Source: Comamonadaceae bacterium
GTDB lineage: Bacteria > Pseudomonadota > Gammaproteobacteria > Burkholderiales > Burkholderiaceae_C
Assembly: GCA_027486495.1 (NCBI GenBank)
Contig: JAIXOZ010000152.1
Location: 1-42,579 of the forward strand
Direction of reading: 5' to 3'
Length of the DNA: 42,579 nucleotides
Part shown: positions 1-8,558 of the stretch, piece after piece
How positions within the stretch are numbered: the stretch's first letter is position 1
Layout: each line of letters begins with the position of its first letter
Notes under the pieces: generated by a model
What the model was told of the DNA's origin: nothing
Seen by the model: only the letters and a program-made list of their open reading frames with translations
Databases searched by the model: none
Position numbers and translations under genes: made by a program

Positions 1-137
1 AGGTGCTTGTACATCTGGCAACTTGGACTTGGCGGTTTGAGTGGCAATGATGCCTTGACATCCTCAGCCACCCATCACCGGGTTCATCTTTGTTGCACCT
101 CGTACTTGAATCCGCCATACGAAAGAAAAGACTTTTG

Positions 138-953
138 TCACGCTACGTGCGCCTCAACCACCGCCCGCGTTGCGGTATCGGCCGCAAAAATATGCTCAAC
201 GCGAAGTGAAGCCAAAGTGATGTCTTGCGGTGTTCCAAAGGTCGTGAACATGCTGAAAAAAGCCAGTTCGCCATGTACGGTGGAGAACCGGGTCGTGAGC
301 ACAGGGGTCATTTGCCCGGGCCGGGCGTTCAATAGGCGCTGGGCCAAGTTCTTGCCAACACGTTGTTGAAGTTGGGCCGTCAACAATTCCACACGCGGCA
401 ACAACTCGGGCACAAAAGTGGCGTCGTCCCGCAAATGCGCCAGCATGGCGGGAGCCACTTCTTCAATGTTGGTCATCTGCCGTGACATTCCCTCGGGGTG
501 AAGCATGGCGTCCAGCATATTGAAGGGCTGATCTTGGGGCAGTTGTGCAATCCAAGGCATGAGGGTGCGTGCCAGCCATTGAGCACCCCGGTTCATTTGA
601 ACCACATTCCAAGAGACATCCATCACCATTGCGGGCATCGGATCGTGCGCAGCAAGCAACCGTGAAAGGGCCTCGCGCGCTGGCGACAGCACAGCATCCG
701 ACAGCTCGCTGTCACGGTACATCGGGGCATAACCTGCTTGAAAAAGCGCGACATTGCGCAAAGCCAACGGTGTTTGCAGCTCATTCAACCATGACATCAG
801 CAACGCGCGGCTGGGTTGAGCCCGACCACTTTCGACAAAACTCACATGCCGTTGCGAAACCCCTATGCGCAAAGCCAACTCGAGCTGGCTGATGCGCCTG
901 GATTTGCGGGCATTTTGGAGGGTTTCACGCAGGCTTTGGGCAACCGTTTTCAT
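138..953 (-). CDS. XRE-family regulator with MmyB-like C-terminal domain
   Basis: A 271-residue DNA-binding regulator. The N-terminal helix-turn-helix (about residues 8-65, with SQLELALRIGVSQRHVSFVE) is a classic XRE/Cro fold. The remaining ~200 residues resemble the MmyB-like ligand-binding domain, seen in VMDVSWNVVQMNRGAQWL and the late GELAFFSMFTTFGTPQDITL stretch. Regulators of this architecture usually repress a neighbouring gene and bind a small ligand through the C-terminal domain; the ligand is unknown here. The start ATG is at 951-953. The gene is divergent from a small membrane-protein gene beginning at 1056, and the 102-bp gap holds two inverted repeats that could be operators. Family assignment is confident; target and ligand are not known. 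Confidence 0.88.
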   Translation of the reverse strand: MKTVAQSLRETLQNARKSRRISQLELALRIGVSQRHVSFVESGRAQPSRALLMSWLNELQTPLALRNVALFQAGYAPMYRDSELSDAVLSPAREALSRLLAAHDPMPAMVMDVSWNVVQMNRGAQWLARTLMPWIAQLPQDQPFNMLDAMLHPEGMSRQMTNIEEVAPAMLAHLRDDATFVPELLPRVELLTAQLQQRVGKNLAQRLLNARPGQMTPVLTTRFSTVHGELAFFSMFTTFGTPQDITLASLRVEHIFAADTATRAVVEAHVA

Positions 954-956
954 GTC

Positions 957-1029
957 GTGATTGGATCACAGCACGGCACCGCGTCAATTACCTGCCAGGT
1001 CATTGTGTCGGTTCAAGCCACAGGACACA
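957..1029. promoter_or_regulatory. Inverted repeats in the divergent XRE/DUF2834 intergenic region
   Basis: Two inverted repeats are visible between the divergent starts. GTGAT-TGG-ATCAC (957-969) sits directly upstream of the regulator's ATG, where a bound repressor would block translation initiation or transcription. TGTGTC (1004-1009) pairs with GACACA (1024-1029), with centres about two helical turns apart. Operator function is inferred from symmetry and position only. Confidence 0.3.
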
Positions 1030-1055
1030 GTGCTATATTTTTGAAAGGACCACAC

Positions 1056-1343
1056 ATGTTCAAACCAGTCTTGTTTCTCGTATTGGCGGCCTTCGGGGCA
1101 TTCACTGCTGCCGTCATTTGGCTCGAAGGGCTCTCCGGAATCTTTGCGTCGATCACGTACAGCTTGGGGTCGATGCAAATCTTCATCGACCTGGTCATCG
1201 TTTTGTCGCTGGTCATGGTGTGGATGTGGCGAGACGCCAAGCAAAAGCAGAGAACCATTTGGCCGTGGCTCACCCTCACACTGCTCGCTGGCTTATTTGG
1301 CCTGCTCATGTACCTCATCACGGACCAGAAGAAAAATACTTGA
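1056..1343 (+). CDS. Small DUF2834-like integral membrane protein
   Basis: A 95-residue protein with three hydrophobic segments: residues ~4-25, ~37-56 (QIFIDLVIVLSLVMVWMW) and ~68-88 (WPWLTLTLLAGLFGLLMYLI). The pattern of an acidic residue before helix 2, a W-R-D-A cytoplasmic turn, a WPW motif and a final GLLMYL helix resembles DUF2834 membrane proteins, whose function is unknown. The start is chosen at ATG 1056 because AAAGGA (1044-1049) lies 6 nt upstream; the frame is open further upstream but without a comparable site. It is transcribed divergently from the XRE regulator, which may control it. Roughly 200 bp to the next gene (1344-1544) show nothing recognisable. Confidence 0.7.
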   Translation: MFKPVLFLVLAAFGAFTAAVIWLEGLSGIFASITYSLGSMQIFIDLVIVLSLVMVWMWRDAKQKQRTIWPWLTLTLLAGLFGLLMYLITDQKKNT

Positions 1344-1544
1344 AAGCAGCCATGAATGGGACATCTGATTCAACTTTGGCGTTGGAGGCTGATCTTGTCA
1401 CGCAACAATGCCCAAGCGCATCAACACATGATTTGGATAACCGTATGCCGGTTGTTGAGAATTTGGAAGGCGAACGCGATGTACCCCCATGTGAAGGCCG
1501 CCTGAGCTGAGTGGCTTTCTAGTGCAGCACACAGCGACATCACT

Positions 1545-2183
1545 TCAAAAAAATCCCCGACCTACCAAGTTCGCCCTCAGCTGCTCGGGCGTCTCAAAGA
1601 GGATGCCTTGCCAGCCGTGCTGCACAGCGGCGTCGATGTTGTGTTGAACGTCGTCGATGAACAAGGGCTGCCCGCGCAGAGGCCACCGCGCTTGGGCGGT
1701 GGCAAAGATGTCGGCCTTGGGTTTGATTTGTTGCACATGCGCTGAAAAGATACCGTCGTCAAATTGGCTGAAAAACGGGTTCTCCCGCACCAGATGATCG
1801 GCATAGCCTGCCGGCATGTTGGACAGGAAAAACAGTCGATGGCCTTGCGCTTTGAGGGCATGAATCAAATCCACCGTTCCGGGGATGGCTTGCAGGTGCG
1901 GGGGGATGTTGGCGATCAGATGAAGCAAGTCGGCCTCGGCCAGACCGGTGCGCTCGGCGATGCGCTGGGCCAGTGGCTCAGGCTCTATCAGTCCCAGATC
2001 GAACAAAGCCCAATCGGCCTCGGGGTGAAAGGTTTGAAAAATCGCACTCGCCCATTCGCTGGCCACCGTCTCGTTGGTCACTCGCGGCGGAAACAGCTCC
2101 TGCAACAACACCAGAGGCTGCCAACGGAACACCACACCGCCCAAATCGAAGACCACATCCTGAACCATGACTTTGCACTCCAT
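1545..2183 (-). CDS. HAD-superfamily (subfamily IA, YihX-like) hydrolase
   Basis: About 212 residues. Motif I is DVVFDLGGVVF, with the nucleophile Asp followed by Gly where many HADs have a second Asp, as in YihX-type enzymes. Motif II is FFLSNM, motif III the lysine of QQIKPKADIF, and motif IV LFIDDVQHNIDAA. YihX-type members are mostly sugar-phosphate phosphatases; the substrate cannot be read from sequence. The likely ATG (2181-2183) shares one base with the stop of the upstream ATPase gene (TGATG), so the two are translationally coupled. A GTG three bases earlier and an ATG at 2166-2168 are alternatives. Coupling to an importer related to sugar-phosphate transporters suggests it dephosphorylates the imported substrate (inference). 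Confidence 0.8.
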   Translation of the reverse strand: MECKVMVQDVVFDLGGVVFRWQPLVLLQELFPPRVTNETVASEWASAIFQTFHPEADWALFDLGLIEPEPLAQRIAERTGLAEADLLHLIANIPPHLQAIPGTVDLIHALKAQGHRLFFLSNMPAGYADHLVRENPFFSQFDDGIFSAHVQQIKPKADIFATAQARWPLRGQPLFIDDVQHNIDAAVQHGWQGILFETPEQLRANLVGRGFF

Positions 2184-3238
2184 CACACGGCCACCACTGA
2201 CACACCATTGACAGGCAAACTCAAGGCCAGCACCTGACCGACCTGCCAGTCGCGCGAGACATCGGGGGAGACCACAAAGACCGCACCCAAGACCGTGTCA
2301 AAGCTCAACTCGATAAAACTGCCCAGATAAGACCACTGCTTGAGCGTGGCCGACAAAAGATCGGGCAAGATTTCGCCATTCGACAGTGCTGGCCCCACCA
2401 GCCAAGCTTCGGGGCGCACGGCAGCCCGCACCGCCCCCGGTGCCACGGCGTGGCGTGGCACCACCCGCAAAGGCCCCAACTGCACCGTGCCATCGCTGAG
2501 CGACTGCCCATCAAACAACACCGCTTCGCCCATGAACCCGGCCACAAAAGCAGAAGTCGGGCGCTCGTACAGGTCTTGCGGCGTGCCCGCTTGGGCAATG
2601 CGTCCGGCTTCCATCACGATGATCTGGTCGCTCACGGCCAGGGCTTCGCTTTGGTCGTGCGTCACATAAGCCACCGTCAGGCCCAGGCGCTGCTGCAGCT
2701 GGCGGATTTCGTCGCGCATGGACCGGCGCAACCGCGCGTCCAGGTTGGACAGCGGCTCGTCAAACAGCAAGACAGAAGGCTCGAGCACCAAGGCACGGGC
2801 CAGGGCCACGCGTTGCTGCTGGCCACCCGACAACTCGCTGGGCAGACGTTCTTCGTAACCCGCCAGGCCCACCAGGGCGAGGCTTTTGAGGGCGCGCTCT
2901 TGGGCTTCACTCTTGTGCACACCGCTCACGTCCAGGCCGTAGCGCACATTGCCGATCACGTTCATGTGCGGAAACAGCGCATAGCTTTGGAACACCATGC
3001 TCACATTGCGCTCGGACGGGCCCAGGTGCGTCACGTCCACACCGTCGATCAAAATCTGCCCGCCCGTGGGCGCTTCCAGCCCGGCGATCATGCGCAAGGT
3101 GGTGGTTTTGCCGCAGCCCGAAGGCCCCAGGATGGTGGTCAGGCTGCCCTTGGGCACCACAAAATCGATGCCCTGCACCACCAACGGGGAGTTGGCGCCG
3201 CCATAGCGTTTGGTGACTTGTTTGAATTGAATGCCCAT
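2183..3238 (-). CDS. ABC importer ATPase, AfuC/FbpC-like
   Basis: The ATPase of a binding-protein-dependent importer, about 351 residues. Walker A is GPSGCGKTTTLRM, the Q-loop is in VFQSYALFPHMNV, the signature is LSGGQQQRVALARAL, Walker B is LLFDEPLSNLDARLR and the switch His is in YVTHDQSEA. After residue ~240 a TOBE-type C-terminal domain follows. The start is the ATG at 3236-3238: an AAGGA motif lies about 9 nt upstream, whereas extending to 3259 would need a TTG. It belongs to the Fe3+/putrescine/2-aminoethylphosphonate/hexose-phosphate class. It is third in a minus-strand operon of binding protein, permease, ATPase and HAD hydrolase. The transported compound is not established. Confidence 0.93.
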   Translation of the reverse strand: MGIQFKQVTKRYGGANSPLVVQGIDFVVPKGSLTTILGPSGCGKTTTLRMIAGLEAPTGGQILIDGVDVTHLGPSERNVSMVFQSYALFPHMNVIGNVRYGLDVSGVHKSEAQERALKSLALVGLAGYEERLPSELSGGQQQRVALARALVLEPSVLLFDEPLSNLDARLRRSMRDEIRQLQQRLGLTVAYVTHDQSEALAVSDQIIVMEAGRIAQAGTPQDLYERPTSAFVAGFMGEAVLFDGQSLSDGTVQLGPLRVVPRHAVAPGAVRAAVRPEAWLVGPALSNGEILPDLLSATLKQWSYLGSFIELSFDTVLGAVFVVSPDVSRDWQVGQVLALSLPVNGVSVVAV

Positions 3239-3255
3239 GCTTTTGAATCCTTGAA

Positions 3256-5457
3256 TCAAGACGCTGGGGTGGCTGTGGCCCGCCGCCCAAGCTGCCGCTC
3301 ACCCACCAGCTTCTGAATGCCCCAGGTGATGACGGACATGAGCACCATGAGCACCGTGCAATAAGCCAGCGCTACGCCATAGTCGCCATTGCCCACGCGG
3401 CCAATGATGTAGGTCGTGGCCAGCTCGTATTGCGCGGTGACCAAAAAAATCACCGCCGACACCGTGGTCATGGAGCGCACAAAGCTGTAGACCAGCGCCG
3501 CCACCAGCGCGGGTTTGAGCAGGGGCAACACCACCCGGCGCAGCGTGGTCAAGGTGCTGGCGCGCAGCATTTGCGAGGCTTCGTCCAAAGACCGGTCCAA
3601 TTGCTTGAAAGCCGCCGTGCCCGCCCGCACGCCAACCGGCAAATTGCGGAACACAAAGCACAGCACGATGACCAAACCGGTGCCGGTCAGCTCCACCGGC
3701 GGAACGTTGAAGGCCAGGATGTAACTCACGCCCAGCACCGTGCCCGGAATGGCAAAGGTCAAAAGCGCCGAGAACTCGAACGCTGCCTTGCCCCTGAACT
3801 CGGTACGCGCCAACAGCCAAGCCATCAGCAAACCCACGGCCGCACAAATGGGCGCAGCCATGGCCGACAGGCTGAGCGTGGTGAACAACGACTTCCAGGC
3901 CGTGCCCGCAAACACCCAGCCAAACTCGCCCTGCTGCACGTCAAAAGCGGTCTTGAAATGCACCAGCGTGAACGTGAAGTCGCGCCCCCAGGTCTGCACA
4001 AAGCCACCTGCAAACGCAAACAGATACACCACCACGGTGAACAACAACCAAGGCCCCGCCACGCTGCGGCACACGCGCAGCACCGCAGGCGGCAAAGCCA
4101 TGGCCACACCCGCATCGCCTTTACCCGAGACGGTGGTGAAATTGCTTTTTGAAAGCACCCGGCGCTGCACCAAAAAAACCGTCAGCGCAAAACTGGTCAG
4201 CACTAGGGCCAGCGCTGCAGCCATGCCCGGATCGAGCGCTGCACCCACAATGGCAAAAAAGATTTCAGTGGACAGCACCGCGTACTGTCCGCCCAAAATG
4301 ATCGGGTTGCCGAAATCGGCCATGCTTTCAATAAAACCCACCAAAAAAGCATTGGCCAAACCGGGCTTGAGGAGGGGCAGCGTCACCGTCCAGAAGGTTT
4401 TCATGCGGCTGGCGCGCAGGGTTTGTGCGGCCTCCTCCATGCTGGGGCTCACGCCCTGCACAACACCACGCATGATCAAGAAAGCAATGGGGGTGAAGGC
4501 AAACATCTGCGCCAGCCAGATGCCAAACACCCCATAAAACCAGCGCCCCGGCTCGATGCCAAAGGCCCACTCCAACCCCTGGTTGAACAAGCCCGCACGG
4601 CCAAACAACAAGATCAAGCCCAGCCCCACCACAAAGGGCGGTGTGATGATGGGCAGCATGGCCAAAATGTTGAGCGGTTTGGACAATCGCGTGCCGCCAC
4701 GTTCGGCCCACAAGGCTAGCAAAGTGCCCATGATGGTGGTGCCAGTGGCCGTGAAGAAAGCCAGCCACACGGTGTTCCAGGCCACGCCGCAGCGGCCTTC
4801 TCCTTGCACACAGCCCAGACCCCAAATCCGCTCGGTGGCCACACGCTCAAACAGATGCGTCCAGGCGTAGCCGCCCGCATCGTCCACCCAGGCCGCCACC
4901 AGGGAACGCAGGACCGGGTAGACCACAAACAGCAGCAGCAGCGCCGTGCAGCCCACCACCGCAGCGGCCACAAACACATCGCCCCGAAAACCACCCAACC
5001 GCGCCAGCGCCGCACCCAGCAGCACCAGCAGGCTGAGCAAGACGAGCGCAGCGCCCCAGCCCATGCCGTATTGACCCACCGGCAAAGCACCCCACAGAGT
5101 TTCGAGTGCCGCAAAAGACCAGCCGGTAGCACCAATGGCAAAACCACTGCCCAAAAGCCCCAGCAAGCCGGTCAAACTGCCCAGCAACAAGAGTGCGCCT
5201 TGCAGGCGGGCAGACCACGGACGCAAAACCGCCAGGCCACACACCCCCAAACCAAGCACCGCGGACCACAACCAAGGCCGACCGTGCTGCACGGCCTGGA
5301 CCCAGCCACTGGCCGTTTCAGCGTCTGCCCACACTCGGGGCAAGGCCGCCATCAGGGATGTTTGTTGCAAGAAATACCAAGGCAGCAGCGCAAAGCTGAG
5401 CAGGCCCAAAAGGACCCACCCTTGCAAAGCGCGCTGCAAGCGCAGCGCTGGATTCAT
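3256..5457 (-). CDS. Fused double-domain ABC permease, AfuB/FbpB-like
   Basis: A 733-residue inner-membrane protein carrying two BPD_transp_1 permease domains in one chain. The first EAA-type loop is around EEAAQTLRASRMKTFWTVTL and the second around DEASQMLRASTLTTLRRVVL. There are about 12-15 hydrophobic helices, with an extra block of four or five at the N-terminus before the first permease domain. Fused permeases of this size are typical of FbpB, AfuB and PhnU-type systems. It starts 13 bp after the binding-protein stop and ends 17 bp before the ATPase start, so the genes form one transcript. A single chain probably serves both halves of the channel with a homodimer of the ATPase. Confidence 0.93.
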   Translation of the reverse strand: MNPALRLQRALQGWVLLGLLSFALLPWYFLQQTSLMAALPRVWADAETASGWVQAVQHGRPWLWSAVLGLGVCGLAVLRPWSARLQGALLLLGSLTGLLGLLGSGFAIGATGWSFAALETLWGALPVGQYGMGWGAALVLLSLLVLLGAALARLGGFRGDVFVAAAVVGCTALLLLFVVYPVLRSLVAAWVDDAGGYAWTHLFERVATERIWGLGCVQGEGRCGVAWNTVWLAFFTATGTTIMGTLLALWAERGGTRLSKPLNILAMLPIITPPFVVGLGLILLFGRAGLFNQGLEWAFGIEPGRWFYGVFGIWLAQMFAFTPIAFLIMRGVVQGVSPSMEEAAQTLRASRMKTFWTVTLPLLKPGLANAFLVGFIESMADFGNPIILGGQYAVLSTEIFFAIVGAALDPGMAAALALVLTSFALTVFLVQRRVLSKSNFTTVSGKGDAGVAMALPPAVLRVCRSVAGPWLLFTVVVYLFAFAGGFVQTWGRDFTFTLVHFKTAFDVQQGEFGWVFAGTAWKSLFTTLSLSAMAAPICAAVGLLMAWLLARTEFRGKAAFEFSALLTFAIPGTVLGVSYILAFNVPPVELTGTGLVIVLCFVFRNLPVGVRAGTAAFKQLDRSLDEASQMLRASTLTTLRRVVLPLLKPALVAALVYSFVRSMTTVSAVIFLVTAQYELATTYIIGRVGNGDYGVALAYCTVLMVLMSVITWGIQKLVGERQLGRRATATPAS

Positions 5458-5470
5458 CTCAGGGTCTCAT

Positions 5471-6487
5471 TCAGCGCGGCAAGCTGTTGACTTCTTTTTC
5501 CCAGCGCTGGATCAGGCGGCGGCGCTCGGCCGTCTGGCCGTATTTGGCGTAGTCGTAATTGATCATCTTGATCTTGCGGAAATCCGGCACACGCGGGTCC
5601 ACCTTGGCTTCTTTGTGCGAGGGCAGCTGAAACTGCAAGGTGGCTGCCGCCAGCTCTTGCGCAGCAGGGGTCAAGGCCCACTCATAAAACTTCTTGGCCG
5701 CCTCCAGATTGCGGCTGCCGCGCACGATGGACATGGAGCCAATTTCGGCCCCTGTGCCATCGGCCGGGGTGATGGTCTCGATGGGAAAGCCTTGGGCTTT
5801 TTCGCCAGGGCCGTCGTGCACAAAGCTGATGGAGACGGCGGTCTCGCCACGCGCGACGGCCTTGATGGGGCCGGTGCCCGAGCGGGTGTAGGTGCCAATG
5901 TTTTTGTGCAAACCCTTGAGGTACTCAAAGGCTTTCTCTTCGCCCATGAGCTGTACCAAGGTGGCGATCATGGTGTAAGCCGTGCCGCTGGAAGCCGGAT
6001 TGGCCGACTGGATTTCGCCTTTGTATTCGGGCTTGAGCAGGTCACCCCAGGTTTTGGGCACGGGCAGCTTTTTCTTGGCCAGCAGCTCGGTGTTGTAACC
6101 AAAGCCCAACGGGCCAGAGTAAATGCCCACGGTTTTGAAACCGGCTTGGGCCGCTTGCTTTTGAGCCCAGTCGTGCAACTTGGGCAATGTGGGCGATTTG
6201 TATTCGAGGCTCAAATTTTGCTCAGCCGCCTGCAGGTGTGGATCGCCCGTGCCGCCAAACCAGATGTCGGTCTTGGGGTTGGCTTTTTCAGCAGCCAATT
6301 GGGCAATGGCCTCGCCTGAGCCCTTGGCCGTCATGTTGACCTTGATGCCCTGGCTTTTCTCAAAAGTGACCGCGATCATGCTGCACCAAGCGGCTTGCGC
6401 CGAACAGATGATGTTGACCTCGCGGTTTTGGGCTTGGACGCTGCTTGCCAACAGGGCCAGCAAGGGCAAAATTTTGAAAACCTTCAT
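5471..6487 (-). CDS. Periplasmic binding protein of an Afu/Fbp-type ABC importer
   Basis: A 338-residue solute-binding protein with a Sec signal peptide (residues 1-19, LLALLASSVQA). It is of the class II 'bacterial extracellular solute-binding' type: VNIICSAQAAWCSMIAVTFE, then the hinge WFGGTGDPHLQAAE, SGPLGFGYNTELL and ANPASSGTAYTMIATLV. I do not see the adjacent C-terminal tyrosines that ferric-binding FbpA proteins use for iron. The WFGGTGDPHLQAAE and ASSGTAY motifs recall AfuA, which as I recall binds hexose phosphates. It is the first gene of the operon, and GGAG lies about 6 nt before the ATG. Ligand assignment is tentative. Confidence 0.88.
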   Translation of the reverse strand: MKVFKILPLLALLASSVQAQNREVNIICSAQAAWCSMIAVTFEKSQGIKVNMTAKGSGEAIAQLAAEKANPKTDIWFGGTGDPHLQAAEQNLSLEYKSPTLPKLHDWAQKQAAQAGFKTVGIYSGPLGFGYNTELLAKKKLPVPKTWGDLLKPEYKGEIQSANPASSGTAYTMIATLVQLMGEEKAFEYLKGLHKNIGTYTRSGTGPIKAVARGETAVSISFVHDGPGEKAQGFPIETITPADGTGAEIGSMSIVRGSRNLEAAKKFYEWALTPAAQELAAATLQFQLPSHKEAKVDPRVPDFRKIKMINYDYAKYGQTAERRRLIQRWEKEVNSLPR

Positions 6488-6516
6488 TGATGACTCCAGA
6501 AAATAACTGGTCTATT

Positions 6517-6540
6517 TTGCTGGTTAATTCAGCCCAGCAA
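6517..6540. promoter_or_regulatory. Inverted repeat upstream of the Afu-type operon
   Basis: TTGCTGG (6517-6523) and CCAGCAA (6534-6540) form a perfect 7-bp inverted repeat with a 10-bp spacer, 30-53 bp upstream of the binding-protein start. The 17-bp centre spacing is typical of a dimeric repressor site. No convincing -35/-10 pair was identified. Operator role is inferred. Confidence 0.35.
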
Positions 6541-6581
6541 CAGAGTAAAAACACCCATGAGCCGAGCGCTTCATCCGTTGT

Positions 6582-7448
6582 TCAAACGGATTCGATGAAA
6601 TCAGTCACCCATTCGAGTTGCTGCAGCACATTCAGCGCAGGGGCATGACCGCAGCCTGGCACCTCAATGTGTTGGAATAAACCGCGCGCGCCTGGACCCC
6701 GGCGGCGCATCTCCTCAGCAGTTTCGGGCAAGACCAAATCCGAAGCCACCCCGCGCAGCAGCAGCACGGGCACAGTCAGGGCGTCATAGTGCTGCCAGAT
6801 CAGGTAATCGCCAGGGTGAGCCGTCAACTGCAAAGTCATGGCCGGGTCGTAATGCGGCGTGATGCGGCCATTGGGCAGGCGGCGCACCGAGGTCTCGGTC
6901 AGGCGACGCCATTGCGCATCGCTGAGCCAACCGAAGGGCTGGTAGACCTGCCGCAAAAAACCCTCCAGCTCGGTGACCGTGGCAAAGCTTGGCGGGCTAC
7001 CCGCATAAGTTTTGATGCGCTCAATGGCTGCAGACGCCAACTCGGGCGCGCTGTCGTTCAGCGTCAAACTCAAAATGCGGTGTTTGAGCGTGGGCTCTGC
7101 CAGGCCTGCGGCGCACAGCGTGCCGATCGCCCCGCCCATCGAGGTGCCCACCCAATGCACCGCCCGCAGTTGCAGGCCGTCCATCAGTTCACGCGCCAGG
7201 CGCGCATAAAAGGCCAGGCAGTATTCGTTTTCAGGGTCGGTGCTCCACTGCGACAGACCGCGCCCCACCGTGTCCGGGCAAATCACGCGCCAGCCGCGTG
7301 CGCTCAGGTGCGCAGCCATCTCGTCCATGTCTCGGCCTGTGCGGGCCAAGCCGTGCCAGGCGATCACCGTGCCTTTTTCAGCCTTGCCCCAGTCGGTGTA
7401 ATGGATTTCGAGCCCGGCGCATTGAGCGTATTGCGATGTGAAGCTCAT
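6582..7448 (-). CDS. Alpha/beta-fold hydrolase, last gene of the Liv-type operon
   Basis: A 288-residue alpha/beta hydrolase. The oxyanion-hole region is VIAWHGLARTGRDMD, the nucleophile elbow is GTSMGG (Ser at ~residue 102), and the catalytic His lies in GCGHAPALN near residue 270; VLLLRGVASDLVL precedes it and contains the likely acid. There is no signal peptide, so it is probably cytoplasmic. Its ATG overlaps the LivM-like stop by 4 bp (ATGA), so it belongs to the transport operon and probably hydrolyses an ester or lactone imported by that system (inference). It shares HGL-R-GRD, VICPD, GRG-S-W and WVGTSMGG with the hydrolase gene at 24005-24946. Confidence 0.88.
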   Translation of the reverse strand: MSFTSQYAQCAGLEIHYTDWGKAEKGTVIAWHGLARTGRDMDEMAAHLSARGWRVICPDTVGRGLSQWSTDPENEYCLAFYARLARELMDGLQLRAVHWVGTSMGGAIGTLCAAGLAEPTLKHRILSLTLNDSAPELASAAIERIKTYAGSPPSFATVTELEGFLRQVYQPFGWLSDAQWRRLTETSVRRLPNGRITPHYDPAMTLQLTAHPGDYLIWQHYDALTVPVLLLRGVASDLVLPETAEEMRRRGPGARGLFQHIEVPGCGHAPALNVLQQLEWVTDFIESV

Positions 7449-8548
7449 GGCGTCTCCTCACGGCCTGACTTGTTGGACGACAGCTTCAAGGCAGCGCGGG
7501 TGCGCAAGCGCCCCACCACGCCTGTGGGAAAGTAGTACACCGACAGCACAAACAACAAGCCCAGCCACAGCAGCCAGCGGTCGGGCGAGAGCAAGGCCGA
7601 CAGCAAAGGCCAGGCCGCAGCCGCCTCACTGGCCAGGCGCAACAGGTCTTGCAAATAGCTTTGCGCCAACAAAAACAAGACCGAACCAATCGCCGCGCCA
7701 TACACCGTACCCATGCCGCCGATCACCACGATCAAAAGCACATCCATCATGATTTCAAAACTCAGCGAAGTGTCCGGCCCGTTGTAACGCAGCCAAAGCG
7801 CCAGCATGGCCCCGGCCACACAGGCAAACAAGGCCGACAACACGCTCGACAGCGTGCGGTAGACCACCACCCGGTAACCAATCGCCTCTGCACGGAACTC
7901 GTTTTCGCGAATCGCTTGCAGCACTCGGCCAAAAGGCGAATTGACGATGCGCAGCATGGCCAGCAGCATGCCCAAAGCCAGCACAAACAGCAGGTAATAC
8001 GACAGCAAGCGCCCGTCGAGGGACACCCCAAAAAATGGCTCATCGCTGAACTCGGTGGCTGGCGACAAAAGTTCGGGCACCTTGAAACTCAAGCCGTCTT
8101 CACCCCCTGTGAAGTCCGACAACTGCGAGGCCAGCGTCTGAAAAGCCGCGGCCACAGCCAGCGTGATCATGGCGAAAAAGATCGCCCGCACCCGCAGCGA
8201 AAACAAGCCGATGGCCAAAGAAAAAGCCAGCGTGACCCCCAAAGACAGCGCAAAACCCAAGCCAATGGCGCTCCAAGTTGGCCCCCAGGTGTTCGACGAG
8301 ATCGCGATGCCATAGGCCCCAATGCCAAAGAACATGGTGTGGGCAAAACTCACGATGCCGGTGTAGCCCAGCAGCAAATCAAAGCCCACCACGAGCACCA
8401 CAAAAATCAACACCTTGGCCGCCACCGACAAGGCCTTGACCCCCGGAAACAAAAACGGCGCGAATGCCAAGCCCAACAAGATCAAGATCAGCACCGCAGC
8501 GAGCAAACGGCTGCGTGGCTGGTCGTTGGAAATCAAACGGTTCAACAT
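7445..8548 (-). CDS. livM: Branched-chain amino acid-type ABC permease, LivM-like
   Basis: A 367-residue inner-membrane permease with about ten hydrophobic segments. The family motif GYTGIVSFAHTMFFGIGAYG (residues ~60-80) and the loop with GRVLQAIRENEFRAEAIGY (~235-255) mark the BPD_transp_2 LivM type. It starts 10 bp after the LivH-like stop and overlaps the hydrolase start by 4 bp. It pairs with LivH to form the channel. The symbol reflects family membership; the substrate need not be a branched-chain amino acid, since in this lineage such transporters often carry aromatic acids, amides or urea. Confidence 0.9.
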   Translation of the reverse strand: MLNRLISNDQPRSRLLAAVLILILLGLAFAPFLFPGVKALSVAAKVLIFVVLVVGFDLLLGYTGIVSFAHTMFFGIGAYGIAISSNTWGPTWSAIGLGFALSLGVTLAFSLAIGLFSLRVRAIFFAMITLAVAAAFQTLASQLSDFTGGEDGLSFKVPELLSPATEFSDEPFFGVSLDGRLLSYYLLFVLALGMLLAMLRIVNSPFGRVLQAIRENEFRAEAIGYRVVVYRTLSSVLSALFACVAGAMLALWLRYNGPDTSLSFEIMMDVLLIVVIGGMGTVYGAAIGSVLFLLAQSYLQDLLRLASEAAAAWPLLSALLSPDRWLLWLGLLFVLSVYYFPTGVVGRLRTRAALKLSSNKSGREETP

Positions 8549-8558
8549 GCCCTGCCCT

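Noticed and set aside
7..369. Plus-strand open frame at the left edge
   Set aside because: Overlaps the XRE regulator antisense and shows no family resemblance or ribosome site; positions 1-137 otherwise show nothing recognisable.
1031..1042. TATATT at 1034-1039 as -10 of the DUF2834-like gene
   Set aside because: The start point would fall inside the AAAGGA ribosome site at 1044-1049, leaving no leader.
2450..3316. Plus-strand open frame opposite the ATPase gene
   Set aside because: Shadow of the ATPase reading frame; His/Gln/Arg-rich and domain-free.
5135..6319. Long plus-strand open frame across the binding-protein gene
   Set aside because: Antisense to two clear ABC-transporter genes, with shadow-type composition and no recognisable domain.
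6573..6591. ATCCGTT...AACGGAT hairpin at the end of the Liv-type operon
   Set aside because: It overlaps the stop codon of the hydrolase and lacks a T run, so a terminator call is not supported.
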